Below are positions 33,961 through 41,342 of a stretch of 64,000 bases of DNA, in pieces. Origin of the DNA: Planctomycetota bacterium (lineage in GTDB: Bacteria; Planctomycetota; UBA1135; JADKAF01). The stretch is taken from positions 1,922,001 through 1,986,000 of the forward strand of contig JADKAF010000001.1 of NCBI GenBank assembly GCA_016719295.1, read 5' to 3'. The notes under the pieces were generated by a model. The model was not told the origin of the DNA and searched no databases. It was given only the letters and a program-made list of their open reading frames with translations. The translations under genes were made by a program, and so were the position numbers. The number at the start of each line of letters is the position of its first letter. Position 1 is the stretch's first letter.

Positions 33961-35234
33961 GCGAGCACCTCGCGGATCGGCGCCTGCCCTTTCTCGATGA
34001 GCGGGATCGGCCGGCCGTTCGGCGCTGGGAACTCTTGCGCGGGATCGAGCCCGAGCGCCGCGAGGATCGTCGCCCCCACGCGCGGCGGCGCGAGGCCCTC
34101 GTCGAGCGGCTCCTCGCCGCGCGCATCGGTGGCCCCGTGCACCACCCCGCGCCGCAGGCCTGCACCGAAGAGCAGGGCGCAGCTCGCGCGCGGCCAGTGA
34201 TCGCGCCCGCCTTGCAGGTTCAAGCGCGGCGTGCGGCCGAACTCCGTCGCGACGGCGACCACGACGCGCTCCAGCAGGCCGCGTTGCTCCAAGTCTTCGT
34301 GCAATGCGCTGACACTCTGGTCCAACGCGTCGAGGCGCGGAGGGAAGCCGTAGCCGAGAGCCTCCCCGATCTCGCGATGGTGATCCCAGCCGTCCCAGTG
34401 CACGAGCACCGCGCGGGTTCCGCGCTCGACCAAGCGCCGCGCCGCGAGCAAGCCCTGGCCGGCGAGATGCGCACCGTAGCGCGCGCGCAGCTCCGCGGGC
34501 TCGAGCTTGAGATCCAGCGCTTCCCGCGCCTCGCGCGACTGCGAGATCGCGAGCGCCTGCGCGCGGAAGCGATCGCGCGCGAGCTCGGCGAGAGAGCGCG
34601 GCGCGCCGTCGAGCGCGTCGAGCCGTGCCGCGAGCGCACGGCTCGTCTCGGTGCCCGGTCGGGGCTCCAAGTTCGGCAAGGAAAGGCGCGCGTGAGCGAG
34701 ATCGAGCGCCATCTCGATCGGACCGCGCGACACCGGCAGGAACCCCGCGCGCGCGCCATTCGGCGCCGCGGGCAACGCGACGTAGCTCGGCAGCGGCGAG
34801 CGCGGATCGAAGGCGCCTTCGTCGCTGAGCCAGCACGGCCAACCCGGCGACGTCAGCGTCGCGGAGGGGCGATGTCCGGTGAGCAAGAAGGACGCCGCGC
34901 GATCGTGATTGCCTTCGCCGCTCGAGAGGCCGCGCAGCAGCACCAGGCGATCGAGCAACGCCGCGAGGCGCGGCAAGCGCGCGCAGAGGTCGACGCCCTC
35001 GATCGCGCTCTCGATCGTGTCGAAGGGCCCGCGCACCTCGCTCGGCGCCGCGCGCTTGGGATCGAAGGTGTCGAGGTGCGAGCAGCCGCCGTCGAGCCAG
35101 AGCAGGATCAACGCGCGGCTCTCGCTCACGGGCGATGGGGCCGCGAGTCGTGCCGCGAGTCGTGCCGCGAGCCACGGCAGCGCGGCCAGCTGCGACGCTT
35201 GCGCGAAGAACGCGCGACGCGTGACGAGGCTCAT
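33957..35234 (-). CDS. DUF1501 (sulfatase-fold, Tat-exported) protein
   Basis: A 425-residue protein. The N-terminus MSLVTRRAFFAQASQLAALP is a twin-arginine signal (TRRAFF). The body has the DUF1501 pattern: ALILLWLDGGCSHLDTFDPK, FDTIESAIEGVDLCARLPRL, LVLLRGLSSGEGNHDRAASF, the strand RAVLVHWDGWDHHREIGEAL and VAVATEFGRTPRLNLQGGRD followed by HWP. The family is a divergent branch of the alkaline phosphatase/sulfatase fold and is strongly expanded in Planctomycetota, always near DUF1549/DUF1553 genes. The metal-binding Asp/His positions appear kept, but its reaction is unknown. Overlapping ATGA and GTGA junctions tie it to the genes on both sides. Confidence 0.92.
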   Translation of the reverse strand: MSLVTRRAFFAQASQLAALPWLAARLAARLAAPSPVSESRALILLWLDGGCSHLDTFDPKRAAPSEVRGPFDTIESAIEGVDLCARLPRLAALLDRLVLLRGLSSGEGNHDRAASFLLTGHRPSATLTSPGWPCWLSDEGAFDPRSPLPSYVALPAAPNGARAGFLPVSRGPIEMALDLAHARLSLPNLEPRPGTETSRALAARLDALDGAPRSLAELARDRFRAQALAISQSREAREALDLKLEPAELRARYGAHLAGQGLLAARRLVERGTRAVLVHWDGWDHHREIGEALGYGFPPRLDALDQSVSALHEDLEQRGLLERVVVAVATEFGRTPRLNLQGGRDHWPRASCALLFGAGLRRGVVHGATDARGEEPLDEGLAPPRVGATILAALGLDPAQEFPAPNGRPIPLIEKGQAPIREVLA

Positions 35235-37105
35235 CGATGGGCTCCGATCTCGCGGGTGAGGATCAAGGCGCGCGCGATCTCGCGGAGCACCTCGAGACGC
35301 ACCGCACCGCTCGCGAAGCGCGGCAGCAAGAGCGCGCGCTCGGCTTCGCGCGGCGGACGTGTCAGGAGCGCTAGGTAGAGTTCCTCCAGCGCTCGCTCCG
35401 CGGAGGGCTCGAGCTCGGCCAGCACTTCGAGGAGATTGCCCGGCGCGCGCAGCACGCGCTCGAGCGGCTCCCCGTGGAGCAGCTCGAGCTCGCGCGCGAG
35501 CGGCGAGGCGTCGGCTTGCAGCTCCGGCGGCGGAGCGTCGAGCGCACGCGCGATCGCCGGCAGCAGCTCTTCCGGTCGCAGCACGCGCGCGCGGCGCAGC
35601 CCCTCCGCGGCCGTCGGAGCCTCCGGGCTCGGATCGCTCGGGCGCTGGTAGTGCTCCGTCGCGCAGAGCCAGAGCAGCACGGGCCGCGCCTCGAAGCGCG
35701 CGGCGAGCAAGCGCTCGCGGAGCTCGCGCAGCAGTGCTAGGTCGCGCGGTGGATTCGTGGTGCGATGGTCGTCGAGCGGCTCGACCAAGCCCGCGCCGAG
35801 CAGGAAGGCCGCGAGGCGATTGGCCAGGTTCTCGGCGAAGCGCTCGCGCTGCTCCGAGAGCAACCAATCGACCAAGGCCGCCTCCGCGAAGGCCGCTTCG
35901 CTCGCGCTCGCGCTCGTGCCGAGGAAGCGCGGCTCGATGCGCTCGCCGCTCGCCGGATCGAAGAAGGGCCCCGGGCTAGCATCGGGCCGCGGGTCGACGA
36001 AGGGCGCGGAGAAGGCGAGATGATCGCGCTGCGTCCAGCGATCCGCGGGATGGTTGTGGCAGCGCGCGCACTCGAGCCGCAGCCCGAGGAACGCGCCGGC
36101 GAAGTGCTCCATCCGATCGCGCGGATCGCTCCGCCGCCGCAGGAGCGCGGAGCGACCGCCGCCGCGCAGCGCCTCGCGCGCGATGCGATCCAAAGGCGCC
36201 AGCGCGAGCTCCTCGGAGGTGAGCGCACCCGGGCTCGAGCCGAGCCAGCGATCGACGAAGCGAGCGAAGTGCGCCGCGAACTCCGCGCCGTCGACGAGCT
36301 CTCGCGCGTACGCCCCCAAGCGCTCGCCTTCGGCCCACGCGAGATAGCGGCGGAGCTCCTCTGGCGTCGGCCAGCGCCCGACCAGGTCGAAGCAGAGCCG
36401 ACGCGCGAGCAGGAGGGGATCCGCGCGCGCCGCGTCGAGCTCGCGCAGCTCCCCCCCCGGCACCTCCAGCCGCGCATCGAGCTGCTGGAAGCGCGCGAAG
36501 ATCCAGCCGGGCGCTCTCGCGTGCGTGACGACTCCCCCGCGCACCCGCAGCGCATCGGGATCGGAGCTGGAGATGGTCGCGCGATCCCCGACCTCGCGCG
36601 CACGGCCCTGAGCGTCGATGGCGAGCACGCGCAGCCCGAACGAGCGCTGCAATCCTGATTCGATCCGCTCGAGCTCGAGGCGCTGTGGAACGAAGGGATC
36701 GTCCGCGCGAAACGGCGCGCCGGCCGCGATCCACTCGCGCAGCACGCGCACCGCGTCGTCGTCCTCGTTCCAGCGAAGTCCCCCGCCGTGCTCCAAGTCC
36801 AGCGTCGGCTTCCGCAGCACCAAGCTGCGCTCGGGATCGAGGCGATCGATGCGCCGCCCGTCGAGCTCCTCGACGATCGCGTCGTAGTCCGCGCGCGGAT
36901 CGGTGCCGAAGAGCGAGAGCTTGAACCCGCCGCGGCCGGTAGCGCCGCCGTGGCACTCGGCCGTGGCGCAGCCCGCCTGCACGAGCCGCGGGGCGATGTC
37001 CCAGGCGAAGTCGTATTCGTAGTAGAACTCTTCGCTTTCCTCCTGTGCCCACGCGCTCGTCGCTACGAGCAGCCACGCGAACGACGCGAGCGCGCGCAAG
37101 CTCAT
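35231..37105 (-). CDS. DUF1549/DUF1553 planctomycete cytochrome-type protein
   Basis: A 624-residue secreted protein (signal peptide MSLRALASFAWLLVATSAWA). Near residues 45-90 is the planctomycete cytochrome segment AGCATAECHGGATGRGGFKL with SLFGTDPRADYDAI, a CX4CH heme-type motif. DUF1549 follows (about 215-400), with LARRLCFDLVGRWPTPEELR, FVDRWLG and a second CxxCH in LECARCHNHPADRWTQRDHL. DUF1553 occupies the C-terminal half (ENLANRLAAFLLGAGLVEPL, LDDHRTTNPP, LYLALLTRPPREAERALLLP). These proteins are hallmark Planctomycetota genes, probably for extracytoplasmic redox or polysaccharide breakdown, but no reaction is proven. ATGA overlaps join it to the genes before and after. The single Big_2-like stretch at 160-200 is also typical. 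Confidence 0.93.
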   Translation of the reverse strand: MSLRALASFAWLLVATSAWAQEESEEFYYEYDFAWDIAPRLVQAGCATAECHGGATGRGGFKLSLFGTDPRADYDAIVEELDGRRIDRLDPERSLVLRKPTLDLEHGGGLRWNEDDDAVRVLREWIAAGAPFRADDPFVPQRLELERIESGLQRSFGLRVLAIDAQGRAREVGDRATISSSDPDALRVRGGVVTHARAPGWIFARFQQLDARLEVPGGELRELDAARADPLLLARRLCFDLVGRWPTPEELRRYLAWAEGERLGAYARELVDGAEFAAHFARFVDRWLGSSPGALTSEELALAPLDRIAREALRGGGRSALLRRRSDPRDRMEHFAGAFLGLRLECARCHNHPADRWTQRDHLAFSAPFVDPRPDASPGPFFDPASGERIEPRFLGTSASASEAAFAEAALVDWLLSEQRERFAENLANRLAAFLLGAGLVEPLDDHRTTNPPRDLALLRELRERLLAARFEARPVLLWLCATEHYQRPSDPSPEAPTAAEGLRRARVLRPEELLPAIARALDAPPPELQADASPLARELELLHGEPLERVLRAPGNLLEVLAELEPSAERALEELYLALLTRPPREAERALLLPRFASGAVRLEVLREIARALILTREIGAHR

Positions 37106-38190
37106 CGCTGATGAGCGGTGACGAACGCGCGCATCTCCGCGCGCGCGAGTTCCGTGCCGTAGTGCTCGCCGTAGTGCAGCACCCGCACGAACATCGCGAC
37201 GGCCTCCGCGCGCAGCGCCTCGCTCTCCTTCGCCCGGGAGACGATCTCGCCCATCCGCGCGCGCACGACTTCCTCGGTCGCGTCCTTCCGGATCACGGCG
37301 CGCAGCAAGCGCGAGAGCTCGGGATCCGTCGGGGCTTTCCCCGGGGCTTCGCCCGCGGGAGGAGCCGGCGCGACGCCGGGGCGCTCGCGCTCGCCCTCTC
37401 GCGCGCCTTCGCGCGCCCCCTCGCGCATCGCGCGCTCCCCGCGCATCGGCGCCGGAGTCGCGGCCCCGCGCTCCGCCTTCAGCGCGGCGAGCTCCGCGCG
37501 CAAGCGCTCGAGCTCCAGAGTCTGCTCGATCGCGAGCTGCCTCAAGGCCTCGATCTCGGTGGGCAGCGCCGCGGCGATCGCCGCGCGGCGCTCTTCCGGC
37601 GTCGGCAGCGGCGGCAAGAGCTCCTCGATCCACGCGCGCACCTTCGGCGCGTCGTGCGCGCCCGTGTCGGTGAAGGCGACCGAGCGCACGACCACGCCGT
37701 CCTTCGCCGTGACGAGCGTCAGCGTGCAGCGCCGGTTCAGCGCGTAGGTGCCCGGCCCTTCGAGGCCGTCGAGCGAGAGCACGATCGGACGCGCGAGCTT
37801 CAGCGAGCCGTTCACCGCTTGCAGCCGCGTCTCCGCCGCCGTGCGATCGTCGGAGAGCAGCACGCAGCAGCCGGCGTAGCCGCGCTGGCCGAGCTCGCTC
37901 TCCAGCGCGGCGAAGGCGCGGATCAGCGGCGCGGTGTTCCGCGAGAGGTCGTGGATGAAGAGCAGCGCTCGCGCCGGCGTGCCGAGCGCGGCGACCGCAT
38001 CGAACTCCTGCCCCTTCCTCGGACCGCTCTCGGCGTAGACCCGCACGGGATGCAGGGGCGAGCCCGCGAGCGGTCCGGAGAGCAGCTCCTCGCGCGCCGG
38101 CGGCACCGGCACCGGAGAGGGCTCCTGGCCAGACGCGCCGCTCAGGAACGAAGCACAGCAGCACGCGATCACGATCTTCGAACGCCGCAT
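37102..38190 (-). CDS. Secreted thioredoxin-fold protein lacking catalytic cysteines, with helical tail
   Basis: A 362-residue protein from the ATG at 38190, with GGAGG 7 bases upstream. Signal peptide: MRRSKIVIACCCASFLSGAS. Residues ~35-185 read as a redoxin/thioredoxin-like domain (VRVYAESGPRKGQEFDAVAA, LLFIHDLSRNTAPLIRAFAA, GYAGCCVLLSDDRTAAETRL, LTLVTAKDGVVVRSVAFTDT). The CxxC is missing from the usual place after the first strand, so it is unlikely to be an oxidoreductase. A coiled-coil helix follows (AIEQTLELERLRAELAALKA) and then a Pro/Ala/Glu linker with REGAREGAREGERERP repeats. The tail (~290-362) is helical. It is the first gene of the ATGA-coupled group with DUF1549/DUF1553, DUF1501 and WD40 and likely assists that system. 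Confidence 0.78.
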   Translation of the reverse strand: MRRSKIVIACCCASFLSGASGQEPSPVPVPPAREELLSGPLAGSPLHPVRVYAESGPRKGQEFDAVAALGTPARALLFIHDLSRNTAPLIRAFAALESELGQRGYAGCCVLLSDDRTAAETRLQAVNGSLKLARPIVLSLDGLEGPGTYALNRRCTLTLVTAKDGVVVRSVAFTDTGAHDAPKVRAWIEELLPPLPTPEERRAAIAAALPTEIEALRQLAIEQTLELERLRAELAALKAERGAATPAPMRGERAMREGAREGAREGERERPGVAPAPPAGEAPGKAPTDPELSRLLRAVIRKDATEEVVRARMGEIVSRAKESEALRAEAVAMFVRVLHYGEHYGTELARAEMRAFVTAHQR

Positions 38191-38259
38191 CCGAGCACCT
38201 CCGTCGAGAACCAATGCCGAGGCGCGCCGCCGCGCACGCGGGAAGTGGAATGCGCGACG

Positions 38260-38691
38260 CTACGTCGCGGCTTCGAGCGTCGCGGGAGCGCCGCAAGCGA
38301 CCAAGCGCTCGCGGTACTTCGCCGGGATCGGCGTCGTGGTGAAGGTCCCCATGTCGACGCACACCTTCGTGAGCGCGGCCGCGCAGCAGAGGCGCTCGCC
38401 AACGCGCACGCGATACTCGAAGTTCACCGAGCTCTTGCCGATGCGCGCGACCCAGAGCTCGATCGTCAGCGTATCTCCCCAGTGGATGGGAGCTTGGAAG
38501 TCGGTCTGCGCGTGCACGGTCGGGAACCCCAGGCTCTCCTGGCGCGTAAGGGTCGCGTACGGCACCTGCATCCACCCGCTCCAGAACTCTTCGAAGGCCT
38601 GGTGCAGGTAGTGGTAGATCGCCGGGTAGTAGGCGATGCCGGCGAAGTCGACGTCGCCGAAGCGGAGGGGGAAGCGGGCTTCGAAGGCCAT
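38260..38691 (-). CDS. Acyl-CoA thioesterase, 4-hydroxybenzoyl-CoA thioesterase (YbgC) family
   Basis: A 143-residue hotdog-fold protein. The signature catalytic segment FGDVDFAGIAYYPAIYHYLH has the Asp (about residue 15) that attacks or polarises the thioester in the 4HBT family. FPTVHAQTDFQAPIHWGDTL and VNFEYRVRV complete the pattern. Enzymes of this group hydrolyse aryl- or short acyl-CoA in the cytoplasm. The gene lies 36 bp after a creatininase-family gene and in the same run as a benzoate-CoA-ligase-like gene, so an aromatic acyl-CoA substrate is a reasonable inference. It could relieve CoA trapping in that pathway. Length is normal. Confidence 0.9.
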   Translation of the reverse strand: MAFEARFPLRFGDVDFAGIAYYPAIYHYLHQAFEEFWSGWMQVPYATLTRQESLGFPTVHAQTDFQAPIHWGDTLTIELWVARIGKSSVNFEYRVRVGERLCCAAALTKVCVDMGTFTTTPIPAKYRERLVACGAPATLEAAT

Positions 38692-38727
38692 GAGCTAGGG
38701 CTCGCTGCGTGGGGAGCGGTGAAGAGC

Positions 38728-39537
38728 TCAGCCAGTGGCGGGCTCGGACGGAAGCGCATTCAACCGCTCCAGAGCTGCGCTGGCCAGCATGCGCGAGAGA
38801 ACGCCGAGCAGATGCTCTCCTGTCGCGGCCCGCGCGCGGGCCGGCGCGCCGAAGTAAGCGCGCGGTCCGCCGGCGGCGCGAAAGCTGAGCAGCCCGGCGC
38901 GGATCGCCTGCGAGAGCGAGGACCAGTTCTCCGGCAGCTCCGCCGCGAGCTGCTCGCGCACCCACTGCGGGCGCGTCGCGAGCACGATCGAGCCCTCGTA
39001 CTCGCCGGCGTGGCAGGCACCCGAGCGGAACTCGTCCCCCAGCTCCAGCGCCCACGGCTTCCGCGTCTTGTCGGGAAACGCGGTGCGCCCGGGGTAGTCG
39101 CGCTCCAGCCGCTCGCACGCGCCGCGGATCGTCGCGAGATGCGCGGGCTCGAGATGCGCGTTCGCATAGACCACCACGGCGACGCCCTGTGCGAGCGCAC
39201 CGCGGCCGATGTCCTCCAGCAGCGCGGTCGCGGTCTCGGCGCGCACGCTGATGGTGCCGGCGAAGTCGCGCGAGAAGTCCGTGACGGCGTAGGCGACCGG
39301 CGGCAGCACGAGCGCCGGCACGCCGTGCTCCGCGCGCAGGCGCTCCGCCGCGGCGAGCGCCATGCCGCGCGAGATCAGGACATCGGTGGCGAGCGGGAGA
39401 TGCGGGCCGTGCGCTTCGGTCGAGCCCACCGGCACGAGCGCCACGACGCGCTTCGTCGCGAGCTCGGCTTCGAGCTCGGGATAGCTCCGCCGCTCCCAGA
39501 GCCAGGCCTCGGCGCGCTCCTCGATCGATTCGCTCAC
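38728..39537 (-). CDS. Creatininase-family (creatinine amidohydrolase-like) metalloprotein
   Basis: A 269-residue protein from the GTG at 39537, which overlaps the preceding stop (GTGA). Metal ligands of the family can be seen: Glu, His and Asp in VGSTEAHGPHLPLATDVLIS, His in VYANAHLEPAHL and Glu in HAGEYEGSIVLATRP. The family includes creatininase, the FAPy deformylase ArfB and MftE. They use Zn or Mn to hydrolyse amide bonds. In MftE/creatininase the second motif is NGHGGN; here it is ANAHLEPAH, which is divergent. A formamide- or amide-hydrolysing function in an aromatic pathway (for example on N-formylkynurenine, for which no formamidase is seen) can be imagined but is speculative. It is translationally coupled to the aryl-CoA ligase. 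Confidence 0.88.
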   Translation of the reverse strand: MSESIEERAEAWLWERRSYPELEAELATKRVVALVPVGSTEAHGPHLPLATDVLISRGMALAAAERLRAEHGVPALVLPPVAYAVTDFSRDFAGTISVRAETATALLEDIGRGALAQGVAVVVYANAHLEPAHLATIRGACERLERDYPGRTAFPDKTRKPWALELGDEFRSGACHAGEYEGSIVLATRPQWVREQLAAELPENWSSLSQAIRAGLLSFRAAGGPRAYFGAPARARAATGEHLLGVLSRMLASAALERLNALPSEPATG

Positions 39538-41117
39538 TTCTTCTCCTCCGCCGCTGCGCGCGCGCGCAGCTCCTTCCGCGCGACCTTCCCGCGGTCGTTC
39601 CGCGGCAGGGCGTCGAGGAACCCGACCCAGCGCGGGAACTTGTAGCGCGCGAGCCGCACGCGCACCCATTCCTTCACGCTCTCGCGGAGCGCTTCGTCGC
39701 GCGCGACACCAGGCTGCGGCACCACCCAGGCGAAGGGCTTCACCAGACCGCCTTCGTCGTCGGCGCCGACGATGCAGCACTCGAGCACCTGCGGGTGCTG
39801 CAGCAAGCAGTCCTCGATCTCGAGCGGCGAGACGAAGATGCCGCCCACCTTCAAGAGATCATCGGAGCGACCCTGGTACCAGAAGCGCCCCTCGGCATCG
39901 CGGCGGAAGAAGTCCTGCGTGCGACACCAGGCACCATGGAAGGTCTCGCGCGACTTCTCGTAGGCGCCGTGATACCAGAGCCCCGTCGAGCCGCCGCGCA
40001 CGTGCAGCAGGCCGACTTCGCCATCGGGCACGTCGCGCCCCGCGTCATCGACGATGCGCGCCTCGTAGCCGGGCACGAGCCTGCCGAGCGAGCCCGCGAC
40101 GACCTCGCCGGGGTAGTTCGTGATGTAGATGTGGAACATCTCCGCCGAGCCGATGCCGTCCAGGATCTCGACGCCGAAGCGCTGCATCCAGCGCTGCAAG
40201 AGCTCGGGCGGGAGCGCTTCGCCCGCGGAGAGCACGCAGCGCAGCGAGGCGAGGTCGCGCGTCTCCTTCGCGAGCGGGTGCTCCAGCATGGCGCCGATCG
40301 AGGTCGGCACCGCGGTGAGCACGGTCGGACGGAAGCGCTCGATCAGCTCGAAGAGGCGCTCGGGCGTCGGGCGATCGGGGAAGAGCACCGTCGTCGCGCC
40401 GACGGCGAAGGGAAACATCAGGTTCGTGCCGGTGCCGTAGCCGAAGAAGAGCTTCGAGATGGAGAGCGTGACATCGCTCTCGGCGAAGCGCAGCACCTGC
40501 TTCGCGTAGTGCTCGGTGCTGTAGGCGAAGTCGCGGTGCAGGTGCACCACGGCCTTCGGCTTGCCGGTCGAGCCCGAGGTGAAGAGCCAGCCGGCGAGGT
40601 CGTCGGGCGAGGTGTCGGCGCACTGGTGCGTCGGGCTCGAGCGCGCGACCTCGCGATCGTAGGAGACCGCTTTCGGCAGGCCGCGCGGCTCGCCCCCGAC
40701 GACCACCAGGCAGCGCAGGTGGCGCGCCGCGGGGAGATGCTCGCGGAGCTTCTCGGCGACCTGGGCGTCGACCACCGCGATCGAGCAGCGCGTGTACTCG
40801 AGGTAATAGGCGTAGTCCTCGGCGGGGAGCAGCGGGTTCACCATCGCGAAGACGGCGCCGGCGCGCAGCACCCCGAACCAGGTCGCGACGAACTCCGGCC
40901 CGTCGGAGAGCGCGAGCAGCACGCGCTCCTCGAAGCGCACGCCGAAGCGCTGCAGGAGATCCGCTACCCGGCAGCTCTCCGCCTGGATCTCCGCGTAGGT
41001 CCAGTCGCGCAGCTCGGTCCGGAGCGCGACCTTGGTGCCGCGGCCCGCCTCGAGGTTCCCGTCGAGGAAGTAGTGCGCCAGGTTGAAGGATGCCGGCGGC
41101 TCCCAGGGCTTCGTCAC
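39534..41117 (-). CDS. Benzoate-CoA ligase-family AMP-forming acyl-CoA synthetase
   Basis: A 527-residue enzyme of the ANL superfamily. It activates a carboxylic acid with ATP and joins it to CoA. Motifs: LFTSGSTGKPKAVVHLHRDF (P-loop-like A3), KLFFGYGTGTNLMFPFAVGA (typical of benzoate- and aryl-CoA ligases), GIGSAEMFHIYITN (A5), WYQGRSDDLLKVGGIFVSPL (A8 hinge) and the catalytic Lys in PRNDRGKVARKEL. Substrate is probably benzoate or a substituted benzoate. Anthranilate is an attractive candidate because a tryptophan-to-anthranilate pathway is encoded 12 kb away. It heads the seven-gene minus-strand run and diverges from the sulfatase gene; the 225-bp gap between them is the likely promoter region. 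Confidence 0.92.
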   Translation of the reverse strand: MTKPWEPPASFNLAHYFLDGNLEAGRGTKVALRTELRDWTYAEIQAESCRVADLLQRFGVRFEERVLLALSDGPEFVATWFGVLRAGAVFAMVNPLLPAEDYAYYLEYTRCSIAVVDAQVAEKLREHLPAARHLRCLVVVGGEPRGLPKAVSYDREVARSSPTHQCADTSPDDLAGWLFTSGSTGKPKAVVHLHRDFAYSTEHYAKQVLRFAESDVTLSISKLFFGYGTGTNLMFPFAVGATTVLFPDRPTPERLFELIERFRPTVLTAVPTSIGAMLEHPLAKETRDLASLRCVLSAGEALPPELLQRWMQRFGVEILDGIGSAEMFHIYITNYPGEVVAGSLGRLVPGYEARIVDDAGRDVPDGEVGLLHVRGGSTGLWYHGAYEKSRETFHGAWCRTQDFFRRDAEGRFWYQGRSDDLLKVGGIFVSPLEIEDCLLQHPQVLECCIVGADDEGGLVKPFAWVVPQPGVARDEALRESVKEWVRVRLARYKFPRWVGFLDALPRNDRGKVARKELRARAAAEEKK

Positions 41118-41342
41118 AGGACCTCCGCGTGGTCGGGTTGGAGGGTGAAGATACGAAGGAAAGGAGCGCGCTGGAATCGCGGCGACCGCCGCCAGAAGGC
41201 CATCGCACCCCCCATGCCATGTGCGGGGCGCCCTGCGGGGGAGCGGAACTTTTCTGCTTCGCGCTCCGTCCGGGCCCTCCGCCGGACCTGCCCGATGCCC
41301 TTCGTGCTACGATCCGAACACCCCTCTTCGCGGCCTTCCCCC

